Positions 42,967 to 44,602 of a stretch of DNA of 44,602 nt are shown here, piece by piece. Positions within the stretch are counted from its first letter, which is position 1. Every line of letters begins with the position of its first letter. The DNA is from Anaerolineales bacterium. GTDB lineage: Bacteria > Chloroflexota > Anaerolineae > Anaerolineales > E44-bin32. The position numbers and the translations under genes were made by a program. The notes under the pieces are model-generated. The model had not been told where the DNA came from. It was given only the letters and a program-made list of their open reading frames with translations, and made no database searches. The stretch lies in NCBI GenBank assembly GCA_037382465.1, contig JARRPX010000024.1, forward strand, positions 1-44,602, in the 5' to 3' direction.

Positions 42967-43785
42967 TCATTCAAAATCTCCACAAGGCTCTGGCTTGGGA
43001 TAGCCATTGCGAGCGCAGCACCAGGCGTGGAAAGTGCCTTGTCCAGCACTACCCCGCAGTTGATTCCAGTTGTCCAGTAAATACCAGACTAAGTAATCGT
43101 CCGAAATGTAATCGGGATTGGGACACGCACCGTATGCACGCATGTAATCCTCATCCAGGGTAACGTCGTAGACACATTCCGCATCCCTGTAATTTATGGG
43201 CGTATAAACCGTCATATGATCCCCATTCTGGACGACAGTGACTTGGACAGGATTAACAGGAAACGTGTCATCCGCCCAGCACGTCCAGGTTCCATTCCAA
43301 TCGGGCAGCAAAGGCGGCGGTTCCATCACGGGCAGCATGCTGATGTCGCAGGACACCTGCGCATACATGTCCCAGATCCAACACTGTTCGCCAGGATTGT
43401 CGGGATTGTCGATGATCATGAAATCCGGCACGCTGCTCTGCCCCACGACCTGTGCTTCCTCCCCCACGACGAGCGCACCCAGGTAAAGATAGGGTTCTCC
43501 CGGTCCTGAACGGCAGTTGGTATTCGTGGTCACGCTGACCAGTGGAACGCAGGTCGTCGAAGTTGCCGTCGCGGCGTCCGCAGACTCTGGTACGGATGCC
43601 GAATCATCCGCCGAACCGGCAACAACTTGTCCGCTTTCCACGGCCGCAACGAACGTGGCCAGGGCTTGCATCGTCTGGGTAGCTTCTGGGTAAATCGAAG
43701 TCGATCCCATCAGGTCGCAGGAAAGAAGAGCGAGAAGCAAAAACAGTGCAGGAAAAAACGCAAAGCGAATGTGGGATGATCGCAT
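42967..43785 (-). CDS. lipoprotein with SH3b-like domain
   Basis: 272 aa from ATG 43785 with GGAGGAG upstream. Signal peptide with hydrophobic FPALFLLLALLSC and lipobox L-S-C (Cys at about residue 23). After a Ser/Ala/Asp-rich linker comes an SH3b-like unit: VTTNTNCRSGPGEPYLYLGA followed by LVVGEEAQVVGQSS and a Cys-Trp-Ile-Trp motif, as in bacterial SH3 domains that bind cell wall or protein ligands. A C-terminal region with WNGTWTCWADD and several Cys follows. Role at the cell surface unknown. Composition is still that of the GC-rich main part. Confidence 0.78.
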   Translation of the reverse strand: MRSSHIRFAFFPALFLLLALLSCDLMGSTSIYPEATQTMQALATFVAAVESGQVVAGSADDSASVPESADAATATSTTCVPLVSVTTNTNCRSGPGEPYLYLGALVVGEEAQVVGQSSVPDFMIIDNPDNPGEQCWIWDMYAQVSCDISMLPVMEPPPLLPDWNGTWTCWADDTFPVNPVQVTVVQNGDHMTVYTPINYRDAECVYDVTLDEDYMRAYGACPNPDYISDDYLVWYLLDNWNQLRGSAGQGTFHAWCCARNGYPKPEPCGDFE

Positions 43786-44430
43786 GGTAGTTCTCCTCCA
43801 TAACGGATGGGCGGGACCCCCAAATCTCTTGCGGACCTATCCCTGAAACGAACAGGTAGCTGAATTTGTGACGCCGCGGGCGATGGATCGGCAACGGGTT
43901 AACATTAGCACATTTCCGCCCTGACGTATAAGCTATGGCACATTCAGCCACTGACTTAATATACAAGCCGTTACCAACAAGGATATATTTTAAGGACTTG
44001 AAAATCAATCGATCAACTCGTGCGGCTGCACACAATATCGAGTATAACGATATTTGTCTTGATAAATGGAATTTGTCTTTGTACTCCATAATGGAAAACG
44101 TCATGTTTCCCAATCAAGAAACTATGTGAAACAATCTACCATCAACCGGCAACATCACTCCGAATCATCACCTCGTAGACAAGTAATAACATTAAGTAGA
44201 TCGATTCATTTTCTCTTGGTTTTAGCAAACTTAGTGGACTTTACGTCACAGAAAAGCGAGGATTTTAACAGAAAGAATATTACATCAGTAGTAATTCACA
44301 AGCTGCAATTACACGCAAAGCTTATACTCATTGTTAAAATACAGGTCATCAATCAACAATTCCGGATGATAACAGATCTATAAGGTTCCAATGATATTCA
44401 GCGATTACTGGTTTGTACCCCATGATGCAT
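43786..44430. other. AT-rich intergenic region without supported gene
   Basis: From about 43920 base composition becomes markedly AT-rich compared with everything before it. Only a 7-bp inverted repeat (AATATCG/CGATATT, 44034-44054) stands out. An open frame at 44066-44383 on the plus strand lacks a ribosome binding site and protein-like character and is not called. Confidence 0.5.
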
Positions 44431-44601
44431 CTAGTGATCGAATCTCTTCTTTACAACTGCAAAAATGGTTGAATCCTTAGTTACCTCGTAGATCGTTTCA
44501 TAATCTGGATAAAAATCCTCACTAAGATAGACATTTCTGCATCCGATCACATAATCGGGTTGCGTTTCTTCCCAAGGACCACCTTCTAATCCGAATATCA
44601 A
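44431..44601 (-). CDS. C-terminal fragment of an unidentified protein, possibly a membrane glycosyltransferase (runs off right edge)
   Basis: The minus strand is open from the window edge to TAG at 44433-44431, giving 56 residues including PDYVIGCRNVYLSEDFYPDY and a basic end KKRFDH. The text looks like real protein: balanced composition, Tyr-rich, no low complexity. It resembles the extracytoplasmic tails that end GT39-like transferases, but that is only an impression; the function is undetermined. Low GC relative to the rest of the window. Confidence 0.45.
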   Translation of the reverse strand: MIFGLEGGPWEETQPDYVIGCRNVYLSEDFYPDYETIYEVTKDSTIFAVVKKRFDH

Positions 44602-44602
44602 C

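Noticed and set aside
43604-44113. 169-codon minus-strand open frame crossing from the AT-rich region into the lipoprotein gene
   Set aside because: Overlaps the lipoprotein's signal peptide region in another frame and has no start signal or recognisable domain.

Overview
The window looks like a chromosomal segment of a free-living, probably anaerobic or facultative bacterium of the Chloroflexota (Anaerolineae-like). This placement is inferred from protein flavour and gene combinations, not from a search: split glutamate synthase-like subunits, PPi-dependent phosphofructokinase, B12 mutase large subunits of about 550 residues, several GT39-type membrane glycosyltransferases, lipoproteins with Thr-rich linkers, and high-GC coding sequence with many TTG and GTG starts. 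No rRNA, integrase, transposase, phage gene or CRISPR array was seen.

Layout. 1-91 is the start of a lipoprotein gene running off the left edge. 266-2211 (minus) is gatC-gatA. 2319-3506 (plus) is an acyl-CoA dehydrogenase, divergent from gatCA with interleaved promoters. 3734-7867 holds two large membrane glycosyltransferases. 8014-18070 is a propionyl-CoA module: a zinc-type dehydrogenase/reductase, a small membrane protein, a three-subunit acyl-CoA carboxylase (carboxyltransferase, biotin carboxylase, biotin carrier), a CYTH protein, a methylmalonyl-CoA mutase large subunit, an epimerase and a second, broken mutase large subunit. Together with the acyl-CoA dehydrogenase these fit conversion of propionyl-CoA to succinyl-CoA; the B12-binding small subunit is not in the window. 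An array of short palindromes fills the gap between the first mutase and the epimerase.

18109-22739 carries a lipoprotein, a small hypothetical gene, a PPi-type phosphofructokinase, a PflA-like radical SAM protein and, on the other strand, an ATP-type phosphofructokinase translationally coupled to dnaE (22736-26572). 26850-29020 (minus) is an ECF sigma factor, zinc-finger anti-sigma factor and bactofilin-like membrane protein operon preceded by an ECF-type promoter. An ABC exporter, a CapA-like anchored protein, a DUF123 GIY-YIG protein and a cyclophilin-fold protein follow.

33954-40040 (minus) is the most interesting part. A GAF-ANTAR RNA-binding antiterminator gene, itself interrupted by an in-frame amber codon, lies directly upstream of a five-gene glutamate synthase-like operon (glutaminase, FMN domain with ferredoxins, polyferredoxin, NAD(P)/FAD oxidoreductase, GXGXG domain). 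The operon has a good promoter, a leader of about 147 nt, and an intrinsic terminator just before the first ribosome binding site. A competing hairpin has a hexaloop with A at position 1 and G at position 4, as in ANTAR targets. This is read as an attenuator of nitrogen assimilation controlled by the adjacent regulator.

The right end has an Elp3-like tRNA-modifying enzyme divergent from a Trm9-like methyltransferase, three tRNA genes (Ser-UGA, Ser-GCU, Arg-GCG), an SH3-like lipoprotein, and an AT-rich stretch ending in the C-terminus of another gene.
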